Below are positions 45,823-55,117 of a stretch of 64,000 nucleotides of DNA, piece after piece; positions within the stretch are counted from its first letter, which is position 1, and the number at the start of each line of letters is the position of its first letter. The position numbers and the translations under genes were made by a program. The notes under the pieces were generated by a model. That model saw only the letters and a program-made list of their open reading frames with translations. It searched no databases and was not told the origin of the DNA. Source of the stretch: Insulibacter thermoxylanivorax (GTDB lineage: Bacteria > Bacillota > Bacilli > Paenibacillales > DA-C8); NCBI RefSeq assembly GCF_015472005.1, contig NZ_BMAQ01000005.1, positions 216,060-280,059 of the forward strand, in the 5' to 3' direction.

Positions 45823-46251
45823 ATGGCATTTACGAATCCAAGCCGCGAGGAGATCAAGGAGATCCTTGCGAATTGCGGCAACATCGCAGTTGTTGGTCTG
45901 TCCGATAAGCCGGAACGGACATCGCACATGGTAGCCAAGGCGATGCAGGAGAGGGGGTACCGCATCATCCCTGTCAATCCTGTTGCGCAAGGCAAGGAAA
46001 TCCTTGGCGAGACATGCTATGCTTCACTCAGCGAGGTGCCGGAGAAGATCGATATTGTCAATGTGTTCCGGCGCAGCGAACATACGCCGCCGATCGCTGA
46101 AGAAGCCGTGCGCGTCGGCGCTCGCGTCCTTTGGCTGCAGCAAGGCATCTACAATGAGGAAGCAGCGGCCATCGCCCAGCAGGGCGGGCTTACGGTGATC
46201 ATGGACCGCTGCATCAAGGTTGAGGATGCGGTCTTAAAGCCGCGCGGATGA
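45823..46251 (+). CDS. CoA-binding protein (YccU/YneT type)
   Basis: This 142-residue protein has one Rossmann domain of the CoA-binding family: IAVVGLSDKPERTSHMVAKAMQERGYRIIPVNP, EILGETCYASLSEVPEKIDIVNVFRR and VLWLQQGIYNEEAAAIAQQGGLTVIMDRCIKVE. Function unknown. ATG 45823 follows GGAGG by eight bases. Confidence 0.88.
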   Translation: MAFTNPSREEIKEILANCGNIAVVGLSDKPERTSHMVAKAMQERGYRIIPVNPVAQGKEILGETCYASLSEVPEKIDIVNVFRRSEHTPPIAEEAVRVGARVLWLQQGIYNEEAAAIAQQGGLTVIMDRCIKVEDAVLKPRG

Positions 46252-46332
46252 ACGAGGCTTGCAAACGGGCTTGACTGTAGCCGGGTCTGACAATAACCAG
46301 CAAGCTCCCAGCAGCTTACTAACATACTTCAC

Positions 46333-46453
46333 ATGCCCTCCTGCAGACAATAGTAAAGGCTTTGTGACTGATGACTCAGCACCTGACTCCCGTCGGTAGA
46401 AGCGGGCTCCAGCGTCCATCATCGTCATGAAGACCATATCTGAAGGAGGGCAT
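46333..46453 (+). promoter_or_regulatory. Leader with sequence complementary to the ribosome site
   Basis: ATGCCCTCCT at 46333-46342 is the exact reverse complement of AGGAGGGCAT at 46444-46453, which contains the ribosome site of the repeat protein gene. Pairing would enclose about 100 bases and hide the site. This suggests translational control of the leader (thermosensor, protein-binding or ligand-binding); the trigger is unknown. Confidence 0.45.
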
Positions 46454-46457
46454 CGCT

Positions 46458-47120
46458 GTGTATAATCAGCAGTCGTATCACACATCAAACTACCGAGGCA
46501 ATATCCAGGGGCATGACCGCTACTTGCGTTCTGACTCCCAGCAGCCATCAAGCAGCATGCAGAGCAGCGGTTACGCAACCAGCTCCTACAACACGCCTGT
46601 AACTTCGCAGTACCGCGGCATTCAGCGTACCTTCCAGCCGACGGGTTTCGTACAATCCGTCTACGGTCAAGGCAGCCAGCAGGCTCTGAGCTCGAGCTCG
46701 GTAAGTTCGCAGTACCAATCGCCGGCTTCCTACCACATGTCGAACTACCGCGGCAACCAGCCGGGACATGACAATTACCTGCGCTCTGATTCGCAGCAGC
46801 CGAGCGGCTACGGCAGTTACGGAAGCTACGGGAATACCGGGAATTATGGGGGCTATGGAAGCGCTTCGATGACTAGCCAGTATCAAGCATCTGTTCCGGC
46901 AAGCTCGCAGTCTTTGCAATCCTCTGCCGGATCAACTTCGGCCCAATATTCGCCTTACCAAAGTCAATATTCGCAAAGCCAGTATACTCAGCAGTCCCAG
47001 CAGTATAACAGCCCGCAGCAATATCATCTCGCCAATTACCAAGGGAATCAGCCGGGTCACGATCAAGATCTGCGCAGCGATTCCAATCAGCCGAGCGCAT
47101 TCGGCCGCAGTTTCTTCTAA
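46458..47120 (+). CDS. Three-repeat Q/S/Y/G-rich protein
   Basis: This 220-residue protein has no signal or membrane segment. It carries three copies of a motif of about 24 residues with consensus YHxxNYRGNxxGHDxxLRSDSxQPS, at the start (residues 7-31), middle (about 94-118) and end (about 189-213). They are joined by low-complexity linkers rich in Gln, Ser, Tyr and Gly. The start is GTG 46458 after AAGGAGGG. Such composition is seen in spore-coat and other self-assembling proteins, but I cannot assign it to a known family. Confidence 0.8.
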   Translation: MYNQQSYHTSNYRGNIQGHDRYLRSDSQQPSSSMQSSGYATSSYNTPVTSQYRGIQRTFQPTGFVQSVYGQGSQQALSSSSVSSQYQSPASYHMSNYRGNQPGHDNYLRSDSQQPSGYGSYGSYGNTGNYGGYGSASMTSQYQASVPASSQSLQSSAGSTSAQYSPYQSQYSQSQYTQQSQQYNSPQQYHLANYQGNQPGHDQDLRSDSNQPSAFGRSFF

Positions 47121-47132
47121 ACATCCCCCATT

Positions 47133-47160
47133 GGCGAACCCACCCCCCCCCGGGTTCGCC
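47133..47160 (+). terminator. Hairpin after the repeat protein
   Basis: GGCGAACCC (47133-47141) pairs with GGGTTCGCC (47152-47160) around a loop containing a run of C, followed by TTCCCTTT. Confidence 0.75.
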
Positions 47161-47330
47161 TTCCCTTTCCCATGCAGTAATCTTCAGAGTTGGCAAGGCT
47201 TAGACTTTACAAATGAAAAAGATCACTATACATTCTTTATAGAGCCCAAATACATAGAACGGGTGAGAGGTTCAGGATTGTTTCGTCGTGGTTGGCACAG
47301 AGATATGACGGATAAGATAGAGGGGGATCT

Positions 47331-49067
47331 ATGCGATATCATGCTATCGGCGCTGCCCCGGGAATTGCCTACGGGAGAGCGTTCAATCTGCCGCAGTGGG
47401 AGTATGAGTTGCCTGATCGCATCATCGATGCCGCTCAGCTCGGCCAGGAGATGCAGAGGCTGTACGAAGGGATCAGCATATCGAAGTCGGAGATCGAAGA
47501 ACTGAAGCAGGAGATCTCGCCGTATTTCGGGGAAGACGAGCTGCGGATCTTCGATGCCCATATCGCCATCCTTGAAGATCCGCAATTTATGAAAGAAGTG
47601 CAGAACGTAATTCTTCAACAATACAAAGTGGCGGAAGTTGCGGTCAAAGAAGTGATGGATCGCTTCAGCCGCTTGTTCGAACAGTTGGAAGATCAGGTGA
47701 TGCAGGATCGTTCGCTGGACATTCGCGATGTCGGCAACCGGCTGCTCAAACACCTCATCGGCACGATGAATGTGTTCGAACCGCCGGCGGACGAACCCTA
47801 TATCATCGTCGCACGGGAACTGACGCCGTCGCAGCTTGCCCATCTGAATCCGCAGAATCTGATCGGCATCGTCATCATGGCGAGCAGTGCGAATTCACAT
47901 ACGGCGATCATGGCCCGGGCGCTGGGCATTCCGTGTGTCGTCGGCCTGGAGGGGGAACTGCTTGCACCGATCGAAGACGGCGATCAGATCATCATAGACG
48001 GCGATCGCGGCCTCATCGATGTGAATCCCGATGAGGAGACGCTTGCGAAGTATGAACAGGAACGTGAGGAATATCGCCGCGAACAGCTCCGTCTGAGCAC
48101 CATCAGCGATCTGCCGGCGAGTACGATCGACGGCGTACAGGTTAAGCTGCTGGCGAACATCGGCTTTAACCTCGAGATCAAGAGCGCGAATATCCGCCAT
48201 GCGGAAGGCATCGGCTTGTACCGGACGGAATTCGAATACATGGATCGCTCGACCTGGCCGACGGAAGAGCAATTGTATGAGACCTATCGCTCGATGATCG
48301 AGCGCTTGCAGGGCCGGCCCTTCGTCATCCGTACGTTGGATATCGGGGCCGACAAGCGCTTGCCCTATTTTGATCTGCCCGATGAAGATAACCCCTCTCT
48401 GGGTTTGCGGGCGATTCGCTTCAGCTTAGCCTATCCGGAGATTTTCCGCACGCAGCTGCGTGCAATCGTGCGTGCGAGCTTGCACGGCCCGATCAAAGTG
48501 ATGTATCCTTTCATCGCCTCCGTCGAAGAGGTAAGGGAAGCGAACCGTCTGCTGGATGAGGTGAGGACACAGCTCGCTGCGCAGTTAGGCAGGGAGATTC
48601 CGCCGCTCAAAACGGGGATTATGGTCGAGATCCCGGCGGCGGGGACGATCATCGATCTGTTGGCCGATGAGGTGGAGTTTTTTAGCATCGGCACCAACGA
48701 TCTTGTGCAATACATCCTCGCTGCTGACCGGATGAATACGAGGGTTTCTCCGGTATATGACCCGTATCATCCCGCGGTGATTCGCGTCTTTCGGCAGATC
48801 GCAGAAGCCGCGCAGCAAGCGGGCAAAACGGTTAGCGTATGCGGCGAACTGGCGGGCGTGCCTGATTATCTACCGGTGTGGCTTGGGCTAGGCATCACGC
48901 GTTTGAGCATGGCTCCGCCTGCGATCCTTACGGTGAAGAAGCGGGTACGCAGCCTGTCTGCGGATCGCTGCCGGGAACTGGTCCGTGACCTGTTCACCTG
49001 CAAGACCAGTGAGGAGATCAAAGCGAAGATCGCGGAGTTTAATCGGCTTATCGAATGGGAATCATAA
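47331..49067 (+). CDS. PTS enzyme I-type phosphoenolpyruvate-protein phosphotransferase, divergent
   Basis: This 578-residue protein keeps the enzyme I plan: N-domain starting YHAIGAAPGIAYGRAF, phospho-His segment SANSHTAIMARALGIPCVVG near residue 187, TEFEYMDR, FVIRTLDIGADK, FFSIGTNDLVQYILAADR, and Cys in VSVCGELAG. The usual GGRTSH before the His is replaced by SSANSH and several C-domain residues differ, so it looks like a paralogue of the main PtsI. No ptsH is adjacent; an HPr-like protein lacking the His is at 60398. GAGGGGGAT precedes the ATG. Confidence 0.82.
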   Translation: MRYHAIGAAPGIAYGRAFNLPQWEYELPDRIIDAAQLGQEMQRLYEGISISKSEIEELKQEISPYFGEDELRIFDAHIAILEDPQFMKEVQNVILQQYKVAEVAVKEVMDRFSRLFEQLEDQVMQDRSLDIRDVGNRLLKHLIGTMNVFEPPADEPYIIVARELTPSQLAHLNPQNLIGIVIMASSANSHTAIMARALGIPCVVGLEGELLAPIEDGDQIIIDGDRGLIDVNPDEETLAKYEQEREEYRREQLRLSTISDLPASTIDGVQVKLLANIGFNLEIKSANIRHAEGIGLYRTEFEYMDRSTWPTEEQLYETYRSMIERLQGRPFVIRTLDIGADKRLPYFDLPDEDNPSLGLRAIRFSLAYPEIFRTQLRAIVRASLHGPIKVMYPFIASVEEVREANRLLDEVRTQLAAQLGREIPPLKTGIMVEIPAAGTIIDLLADEVEFFSIGTNDLVQYILAADRMNTRVSPVYDPYHPAVIRVFRQIAEAAQQAGKTVSVCGELAGVPDYLPVWLGLGITRLSMAPPAILTVKKRVRSLSADRCRELVRDLFTCKTSEEIKAKIAEFNRLIEWES

Positions 49068-49086
49068 ATGGTTAGGAGTTAGACAA

Positions 49087-49503
49087 TTGAAAACCTGGTT
49101 GCGTATCGTACCAGCGATCATCTGGATGGCGGTCATCTTCTACATGTCTCATCAACCCGGGGAGGCGTTGGATGAGAATGTGATGGTATGGGTGAAGAAG
49201 CTGTTTCCGTTCATCCGGGATCTGAATTTTGGACATTTTATCGCTTATTTTATCTTGGCATTATTCGTATATCTTGCTCTCGGGGCTAAATGGCTGAATT
49301 GGCGGGGAAGGCTGCTTACCGTCCTGATCTGTGTGCTGTATGGGGTGACGGATGAGTACCATCAGTCCTTCATCCCCGGCCGTTCACCGGATCTTCTCGA
49401 CCTGCGCAACGATGGGATAGGCGCTTTGATCGCGATGCTGCTTGTCAGCTTGAAGCCGGTCCATCGCTTGTACATCCGGCTCCTCGAAGGTAAAAAGTAC
49501 TAG
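49087..49503 (+). CDS. VanZ-family membrane protein
   Basis: This 138-residue protein has four membrane helices and the VanZ signature SHQPGEAL near residue 22, HFIAYFILALFVYLAL and the acidic motif YGVTDEYHQSFIPGRSPDLLDLRND. Some VanZ proteins confer low teicoplanin resistance; most have no known role. TTG 49087 follows TTAGGAG. It lies 19 bases after the enzyme I gene. Confidence 0.88.
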   Translation: MKTWLRIVPAIIWMAVIFYMSHQPGEALDENVMVWVKKLFPFIRDLNFGHFIAYFILALFVYLALGAKWLNWRGRLLTVLICVLYGVTDEYHQSFIPGRSPDLLDLRNDGIGALIAMLLVSLKPVHRLYIRLLEGKKY

Positions 49504-49583
49504 ACATCTCAGTGCAGGAGATCTCCCCGCTCGGTCGAATAAAGTATGGGATTAGTTTTTGGTTCGGGCGAGGAGGGGAGAGG

Positions 49584-50015
49584 ATGACCATAACTTGTAC
49601 ATGCGGCAGCGTGATGAGATTATCTCTTAGAACCTTGATTTATTCCAGCAAAGTCGAGATCAACAATGTTCCGATCTATACATGTGAATCCTGTCATAGA
49701 AGCGAAGTATTCTCCGCCGTGAAAGGCGATTTGACCTCGCTGATCGAACATATCGCTGACTCGCAGGATGAGCCGTCGAAGATCCGCTTCGATGAATGCA
49801 ATGAGCTGGCCTTCTTGCTGATGAAAGCATCGGATCAAGAATTGCTTCATGAATCATTAATGAATATAATCGAAGAGAGAATCAATGAATTACTGGACAT
49901 GTTGCTGCTCGCCAAGTCTCTGAACGATCCTGCGTGGGTCGAGGAACTTAGAGGCAGATTGCGACAGATTTCGGACCATTATGTCATATCCGGCACCTTG
50001 GGCAGGGATCACTGA
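49584..50015 (+). CDS. Hypothetical protein with N-terminal Cys cluster
   Basis: This 143-residue protein opens with a YgiT-like zinc-ribbon arrangement (TCTCGS and YTCESCH), followed by an acidic helical region (DECNELAFLLMKASDQELL, ERINELLDMLLLAKSLND). It probably binds zinc. The function is unknown; it stands immediately before ccpA. ATG 49584 follows GAGGAGGGG. Confidence 0.75.
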   Translation: MTITCTCGSVMRLSLRTLIYSSKVEINNVPIYTCESCHRSEVFSAVKGDLTSLIEHIADSQDEPSKIRFDECNELAFLLMKASDQELLHESLMNIIEERINELLDMLLLAKSLNDPAWVEELRGRLRQISDHYVISGTLGRDH

Positions 50016-50040
50016 TCGGGATCAACTGATCCTTCCTGCC
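50001..50040 (+). terminator. Hairpin after the Cys-cluster gene
   Basis: GGCAGGGATCA at the left pairs, with one bulge, with TGATCCTTCCTGCC at the right. No T run follows; it overlaps the gene end and may be a weak terminator before ccpA. Confidence 0.4.
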
Positions 50041-50151
50041 CGCGGGCATTGCATCTCATCGCAATTTGTCGTATGATATCGGTAACCCATATGTACGTTT
50101 TTTCACGTATCTATACACGTATCATTCTATTAAAGTAACGGAGAGAAGCAA

Positions 50152-51156
50152 ATGACAGTAACAATTTATGATGTAGCTCGAGAAGCAGGTGTGTCGATGG
50201 CCACTGTATCTCGAGTGGTCAACAACAACCCGAACGTAAAACCACAAACACGCAAGAAAGTCTACGAAGCGATCGAACGTCTCGGATATCGGCCGAATGC
50301 GGTTGCCCGCGGTCTCGCGAGCAAACGGACGACGACGGTAGGCGTCGTCATCCCGGATATCTCGAATGCGATCATTGCGGAAGTAGCGCGGGGGATTGAG
50401 GATATCGCGAACATGTATCACTACAACATCATCCTCTGCAATGCGGACATGCGCAAGGAGAAGGAGATCCGCGTGATCAACACCCTATTGGAGAAACAGG
50501 TGGACGGACTCTTGTTCATGGGCGGCTTGGTGACGGAAGACCATATCCAAGCGTTCCGCACGTCTAACGTTCCGGTTGTGCTGTGCGCAACCAGCGATGT
50601 CGAACAGAGCGTGCCTTCTGTCGATATCGATCATCAGCTTGCTGCCTATGACGCGGTACAAGCATTGATCACACGCGGCCACAAGAAGATCGCGTTGATC
50701 AGCGGCGTGCTGGAGGACTTGACGCATTATTACCAGCGTTATCTGGGTTACCGCAAGGCGCTGGAGGAAGCCGGGATTCCGTTCCGCGAAGACTATGTGC
50801 GTATCGGCAACGGCCGCTATGAGTCCGGTCTTGAAGTGATGAATTACTTCATGGAACTGGAAGACCGGCCGACGGCGATCCTCGCAGCCAATGACGAGAT
50901 GGCGATCGGCGCGATCCATACGGTATTGGATCACGGACTTTCCGTACCCGATGACATCTCGATCATCGGCATCGACAATGTTCGTATGGCGTCGATGGTA
51001 AGGCCGCGCCTGTCGACCGTTGCTCAGCCGATGTATGACATAGGTGCCGTATCGATGCGCCTCTTGACCAAGCTCATGAAGAAAGAGCACGTTGAAGAAG
51101 AACGCGTGATCCTGCCGCATGAGCTGATCATTCGGGATTCGATCGCAGAGGCCTAA
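50152..51156 (+). CDS. ccpA: Catabolite control protein A
   Basis: This 334-residue LacI-family regulator has the N-terminal HTH and hinge [42 protein letters not shown] and a periplasmic-binding-like core. The match to CcpA in the HTH and in the core is near complete, as expected of the global regulator that binds cre sites with HPr(Ser-P). A cre-like site stands at 17771 in this window. AACGGAGAG precedes the ATG. Confidence 0.92.
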   Translation: MTVTIYDVAREAGVSMATVSRVVNNNPNVKPQTRKKVYEAIERLGYRPNAVARGLASKRTTTVGVVIPDISNAIIAEVARGIEDIANMYHYNIILCNADMRKEKEIRVINTLLEKQVDGLLFMGGLVTEDHIQAFRTSNVPVVLCATSDVEQSVPSVDIDHQLAAYDAVQALITRGHKKIALISGVLEDLTHYYQRYLGYRKALEEAGIPFREDYVRIGNGRYESGLEVMNYFMELEDRPTAILAANDEMAIGAIHTVLDHGLSVPDDISIIGIDNVRMASMVRPRLSTVAQPMYDIGAVSMRLLTKLMKKEHVEEERVILPHELIIRDSIAEA

Positions 51157-51180
51157 AGGTTACAGGCTAAGGCCTGGAGG

Positions 51181-51203
51181 GGGGCTGTATAAGCCCCTTT
51201 TTT
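51181..51203 (+). terminator. Intrinsic terminator of ccpA
   Basis: GGGGCT (51181-51186) pairs with AGCCCC (51192-51197), followed by a long T run. Confidence 0.92.
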
Positions 51204-51361
51204 TCTTTTTTTCATACTTTCATGCAATCTACTCGAGCGGTGTCCCGTATGCGTGACAGCGTGTTTGCTGCGTAACAAGGAGGCTGCGGCGTGATTGTGT
51301 GTTTGATCCATAATTGAAGTCATATTATCGCTCAAGATCGACAGAAGTGCCAGCTGAGGGC
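51204..51361. other. Gene-free spacer
   Basis: Between the ccpA terminator and the palindromes I see no gene. A strong AGGAGG at 51279-51284 is followed by GTG at 51291 but opens only eight codons, so at most a leader peptide. Confidence 0.4.
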
Positions 51362-51424
51362 TTTATCCTAATTTTAGGATAAACCTTTTTGTTTTTTCGG
51401 ATCTTATCCTATATTTAGGACAAG
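51362..51424. repeat. Two related palindromes
   Basis: The first (51362-51383) is TTTATCCTAA-TT-TTAGGATAAA, a perfect inverted repeat. The second (51403-51424) keeps CTTATCCTA and TAGGACAAG with one mismatch. They share the core TATCCTA-N-TTAGGA and start 41 bases apart. A T-rich stretch follows the first, so it could also act as a plus-strand terminator; two matching copies suggest operators. Confidence 0.5.
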
Positions 51425-51469
51425 CAAAAGGCAGACCAGAGGAGAAGCGGCTCCCGGGTCTGCTTTTGC
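51424..51469. terminator. Bidirectional hairpin
   Basis: GCAAAAGGCAGACC (51424-51437) pairs with GGTCTGCTTTTGC (51457-51469), with one bulged base. Confidence 0.55.
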
Positions 51470-51514
51470 AATTCCCCGTATACCTTCGTACGCATAGCAT
51501 AGTGAACATAAAAG

Positions 51515-51545
51515 AACCCCCTGACGCTTGTCAGCAACAGGGGGT
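51515..51545 (-). terminator. Terminator of the PBP gene
   Basis: On the minus strand CCCCCTG and CAGGGGG form the stem (arms near 51517-51523 and 51538-51544), followed by TTCTTTTATG. Confidence 0.8.
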
Positions 51546-51584
51546 GAAAGAAGCAGGCGACGAGAGCAACAGGAGCAAGACTTG

Positions 51585-54500
51585 TTACTCAACATGCACC
51601 TGCGCTGAGTAACTTGAGGTACCGTGCGCGTTTACTGCTGCGACCCGATACCATCCGCTGATCGGGAAGGAGATGTATTCGTAATAGGTCTCCGTTGTCG
51701 AGCCGATCTTCGCATAAGGGCCGTCCTCGGTGACGGAGTAGTAGATCTCATAACTCGTCACCTTCTCCTGCTCGGGATTCGGATCCCAGCTGAGGGATAC
51801 GGACGTGCCGCCGCTGCCGGCTGTTGCCGTTACATTCTTCGGCGCGGATGGAGCAGCCGCCGGCCCCTCATCCTGCCCATCGCCGCTGCCCGGCTGAGGC
51901 ACCGAGCCGTTCAGCGGATCGCTGCTTCCGCCCGGGTCTCCGCCTGGGCCTGGGCTGCTGCCGTCTGCATCGCCATTCTCTCCTTCTCCGCCGATGCCGT
52001 TGAACGGAGGAAGGGGAATGCCCGGATCGAAGGCATCGCTGTGGCTGAGCAGCACTTGCGTCGGCGGTGATTCCTTGCCTACGACATCAACGGCGGTGAT
52101 GTAGTACGTCGCACGCTCATAACTCGGTACCGTGTCTTTGAAGACCGTTTCGTCTCCCGCATAGAGGATCTGTGCGACTTGATAAGGCATGCCGTTCACC
52201 GACTTATACAAGCGGTATCCGATGAGATCGGGTGCCTGGGTCGCTTGGAAGGTGATTGTCACCTCACCGGTCTCCGCATTGCGGCTGATCGCCGGCTGTC
52301 CCGGCGCAGCAGGGATGAGACCGTCGTCCTCACGCGGATCCACCAGCGTCGGCGCATCCAGATGTGCGTCACGCGGGATATAGAAGCTGAGCGAACGGTT
52401 CGGGCGACTGTTCGGATATTTCTCAAACATCTCTTGGATCTCCCGAATCAGCTCGGCAATCGAAGGGTTGCGCCTTACAAGCAGCCGCTTCTGGACAAAA
52501 TCCCGCGGCGTCTCAGGATGCGGAAGGTAGTTCAATCCGCCGTACCGAACGATTTCCATCTCGACCAGTGCGCTGTCTTCCTTCACCGGGATGTACTTCT
52601 TATTGAAGATATCCCGATACAGCATGTTATGCTTGCGCACCAGCTCGCTCGGCAGGTCGCCGGAGACGGAGGAGACGGTCATCTCCACGATTCCGTCCGG
52701 TCTCGGGAAGTCCTTCGTCGGGAACAGCTCAGGTCTGGTCTCAATGCTGGTATTCATGATCTTCGCCCAGATCTCCCTTGCCCGGCGCCGGCCTTCCCGG
52801 CTGAGCGGTGCCTGCTGGTCGTAACCGATCCACACACCTACGGTTACATCAGGGCTGTATCCGACGAACCAGACATCGTGGTAATTCTGGGTTGTACCGG
52901 TCTTCCCGGCGATGGTCGTCTTATCCCAATGTTTGAAGTCGCTCTTCAAGCTTGTCGCGCTTCCGTTCTGGATGACCGTGCGCAGCATATCGGTCATCAG
53001 ATAGCCGGATTGCTCAGAGAAGACCCTCTCCGGCGTTACTTTATGCTCGTAGACAACTTCGCCGTCCATCGTCGTGATCTTCTCGATGAGGTAAGCATCC
53101 TTGAACTCGCCGTAACTGGCGATCGCAGCATAAGCATTCGTGAGTTCTTCGACGGTAACGCCGTATTTCATCCCGCCGATGACTCCCGTGGCTGCGTAGT
53201 AGTCGGATTCATCGATCGTGGTGATGCCGAGCTTCTTCGCGAAGTTCAGACCGTTCTCGATGCCGACGATATTGTTATAGATCTTGATTGCCGGCACGTT
53301 GTAGGAATGGTTCAATGCGTGACGGGCCGTCATCAAACCGTCGAAACGGAGCAGCACGTTGTTCGGAATATGGAATCCCTTACCGCCGTCGGGCAGGATG
53401 ATCGGGCTGTCGTCGATGACGGTGGCCGGCTGAATCTTGCCGTCCTCGATTGCCGGCAGGTATGCAGCGATCGGTTTCATCGCCGATCCCGGCTGCCGTT
53501 TCATCTGCGTTGCATGGTTCAGCTGCTCGATATTGTAGTCACGCCCCTCGATCATGGCGAGGATCGCGCCGGTTTCGTTGTCGATCATGATCGCTCCGAC
53601 TTGCTCGACACCATTCTCTTCGTCATCCGGTGAGAAATTCTCCGGATTGGAGGCTAGTTCTTGGAGCGCTTCATAGATATTCTTGTCCACCGTCGTATAG
53701 ATCTGGTAACCGCCGTTCAGCAGTTCCTTGTGTGTGTCATTCAACAGATCTTCATACTGCGGGTCGGACAGGTCATCCATCGTCAGCCCCGGGTTGTTCT
53801 GCAGGGCAAGGATCTTCGTCGCCCGCTGTTCCACTTCCAGCATCAGGAACGGATACTTGTTATACGCCTTCTGACTAGGCGGGGCTAAGGAAGAACGAAT
53901 ATCAAAGGCCAGCGCTTCTTCGTATTCCTCTTCCGTGATCTTGCCTTCTTGCAGCATCCGGTAGAGAACGACCCGCTGTCTCTGCATCGCTCTGTTGAAT
54001 CCTTCTTCCTTGAAAGCACCGGTGCCGGTAAACGCCGAATAGGTATGGGGCGCTTGCGGCAAGCCAGCCAGATAGGCCGCTTGTGCGATGTTCAGCTCAT
54101 CCAGTTCCAGGTTGAAGATCCCGCGGGCCGCTGCTTTGATGCCGTATACTTGATACCCCGTGGAACTTGCTCCAAAGGGGATCTTGTTGAGATAGCCGAT
54201 GAGGATCTGCTCCTTAGAGAGATAGCGCTCCATGCGCATCGCCAGCAGGATCTCCTTAAACTTGCGGCTGTGTGTTTGTTCCAGGGACAAGAACAGATTC
54301 CTTGCGAGTTGCTGGGTGATCGTGCTGCCGCCGGTCTGTCTGCTTTCATTCAGGAATTGCTGGCGGACGGCACGCAGCGTCGCACCGATATCGATGCCTT
54401 TGTGTTCCATGAAGTCATTGTCCTCTACAGCGAGGAAGGCATCGACGACGATCTGCGGCACTTCCTTGTCGATGCTTGTGATCGGCTGCCTATCGACTTC

Positions 54501-54821
54501 CGAGCGCAGCTGTCCCATCAGTTCCGGTTCGCCTGTGCCGTCATCCCGGAAGTAGATGTAGCCGGTCTCGCTGTTCTGGTAGAGAGCCGTGATAATCTCC
54601 TCGCGCGAGCGGAGGGGATCGTCTTTGACGAGGGCGGATACATAGCCGTAGAGCACCCCGAAGACGGTGACTCCGCCTAAGCAGGCGACGAGGAGCAGCC
54701 ATTTTAAGCTGTGAAGGATGATTAACAGCGCTTGTTTCGTTCCATTTATCGCTTTGTCCGATTTTTTCTTCGATGATGGTTTCTTCGTTGCATCGCGTTG
54801 ATTCGTATGTTGAGTAGTCAT
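51585..54821 (-). CDS. Class A penicillin-binding protein with two C-terminal FN3 domains
   Basis: This 1078-residue protein has a Lys-rich cytoplasmic start, one membrane helix (about 32-60), a GT51 glycosyltransferase domain (EDNDFMEHKGIDIGATLRA near 133; GGSTITQQLARNLFL near 165) and a transpeptidase with SAMK (S446), SYN (506) and KTGTT (640). FN3 domains follow at about 841-925 and 990-1078, joined by a Gly/Pro/Ser-rich linker. It polymerises and crosslinks peptidoglycan. ATG 54821 follows AGGAGGTC. Two FN3 domains are more than most PBP1A homologues carry. Confidence 0.93.
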   Translation of the reverse strand: MTTQHTNQRDATKKPSSKKKSDKAINGTKQALLIILHSLKWLLLVACLGGVTVFGVLYGYVSALVKDDPLRSREEIITALYQNSETGYIYFRDDGTGEPELMGQLRSEVDRQPITSIDKEVPQIVVDAFLAVEDNDFMEHKGIDIGATLRAVRQQFLNESRQTGGSTITQQLARNLFLSLEQTHSRKFKEILLAMRMERYLSKEQILIGYLNKIPFGASSTGYQVYGIKAAARGIFNLELDELNIAQAAYLAGLPQAPHTYSAFTGTGAFKEEGFNRAMQRQRVVLYRMLQEGKITEEEYEEALAFDIRSSLAPPSQKAYNKYPFLMLEVEQRATKILALQNNPGLTMDDLSDPQYEDLLNDTHKELLNGGYQIYTTVDKNIYEALQELASNPENFSPDDEENGVEQVGAIMIDNETGAILAMIEGRDYNIEQLNHATQMKRQPGSAMKPIAAYLPAIEDGKIQPATVIDDSPIILPDGGKGFHIPNNVLLRFDGLMTARHALNHSYNVPAIKIYNNIVGIENGLNFAKKLGITTIDESDYYAATGVIGGMKYGVTVEELTNAYAAIASYGEFKDAYLIEKITTMDGEVVYEHKVTPERVFSEQSGYLMTDMLRTVIQNGSATSLKSDFKHWDKTTIAGKTGTTQNYHDVWFVGYSPDVTVGVWIGYDQQAPLSREGRRRAREIWAKIMNTSIETRPELFPTKDFPRPDGIVEMTVSSVSGDLPSELVRKHNMLYRDIFNKKYIPVKEDSALVEMEIVRYGGLNYLPHPETPRDFVQKRLLVRRNPSIAELIREIQEMFEKYPNSRPNRSLSFYIPRDAHLDAPTLVDPREDDGLIPAAPGQPAISRNAETGEVTITFQATQAPDLIGYRLYKSVNGMPYQVAQILYAGDETVFKDTVPSYERATYYITAVDVVGKESPPTQVLLSHSDAFDPGIPLPPFNGIGGEGENGDADGSSPGPGGDPGGSSDPLNGSVPQPGSGDGQDEGPAAAPSAPKNVTATAGSGGTSVSLSWDPNPEQEKVTSYEIYYSVTEDGPYAKIGSTTETYYEYISFPISGWYRVAAVNAHGTSSYSAQVHVE

Positions 54822-55071
54822 AATTGACCTCCTGTAATAACCTGTTCCAGACAGATCGACCGACAAGCTGCCGAACATCGAAAAATAGGGAAAATAAACA
54901 CGTTTCATTATACCATAAACGAGAAATGAAGCATATATAGGCCGCTTGTCGCATATCATGCACGCAGTGTATCCATCTTCATGTACGCTGTGCATCCATC
55001 ACTGGCTCAACCGAACATGCATGGTGATCCGTCATCTGCTTGCCATACTTGTCATAACAGGATTGATAGGA

Positions 55072-55111
55072 GAAGGGCTGTCAAGCAGATAACTCTGCCT
55101 GACAGCCCTTC
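55072..55111 (-). terminator. Hairpin after rpsD
   Basis: GAAGGGCTGTCA (55072-55083) pairs perfectly with TGACAGCCCTTC (55100-55111) just downstream of the minus-strand rpsD stop; a short T-rich stretch follows. Confidence 0.75.
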
Positions 55112-55117
55112 GTGAAA

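Noticed and set aside
46252..46457. T-box or known riboswitch in the leader of the repeat protein
   Set aside because: No T-box AGGGTGG-ACCGCG block and no recognised aptamer core; only the ribosome-site complement is solid.
46234..46578. 114-residue minus-strand frame over the leader of the repeat protein
   Set aside because: No ribosome site; overlaps the repeat protein start; cysteine-rich random composition.
51291..51317. Eight-codon frame after a strong AGGAGG
   Set aside because: Too short to support as a gene and followed by no regulated gene on that strand.
52179..53633. 484-residue plus-strand frame
   Set aside because: Antisense of the PBP gene, which has all catalytic motifs; the frame is a codon-bias shadow.
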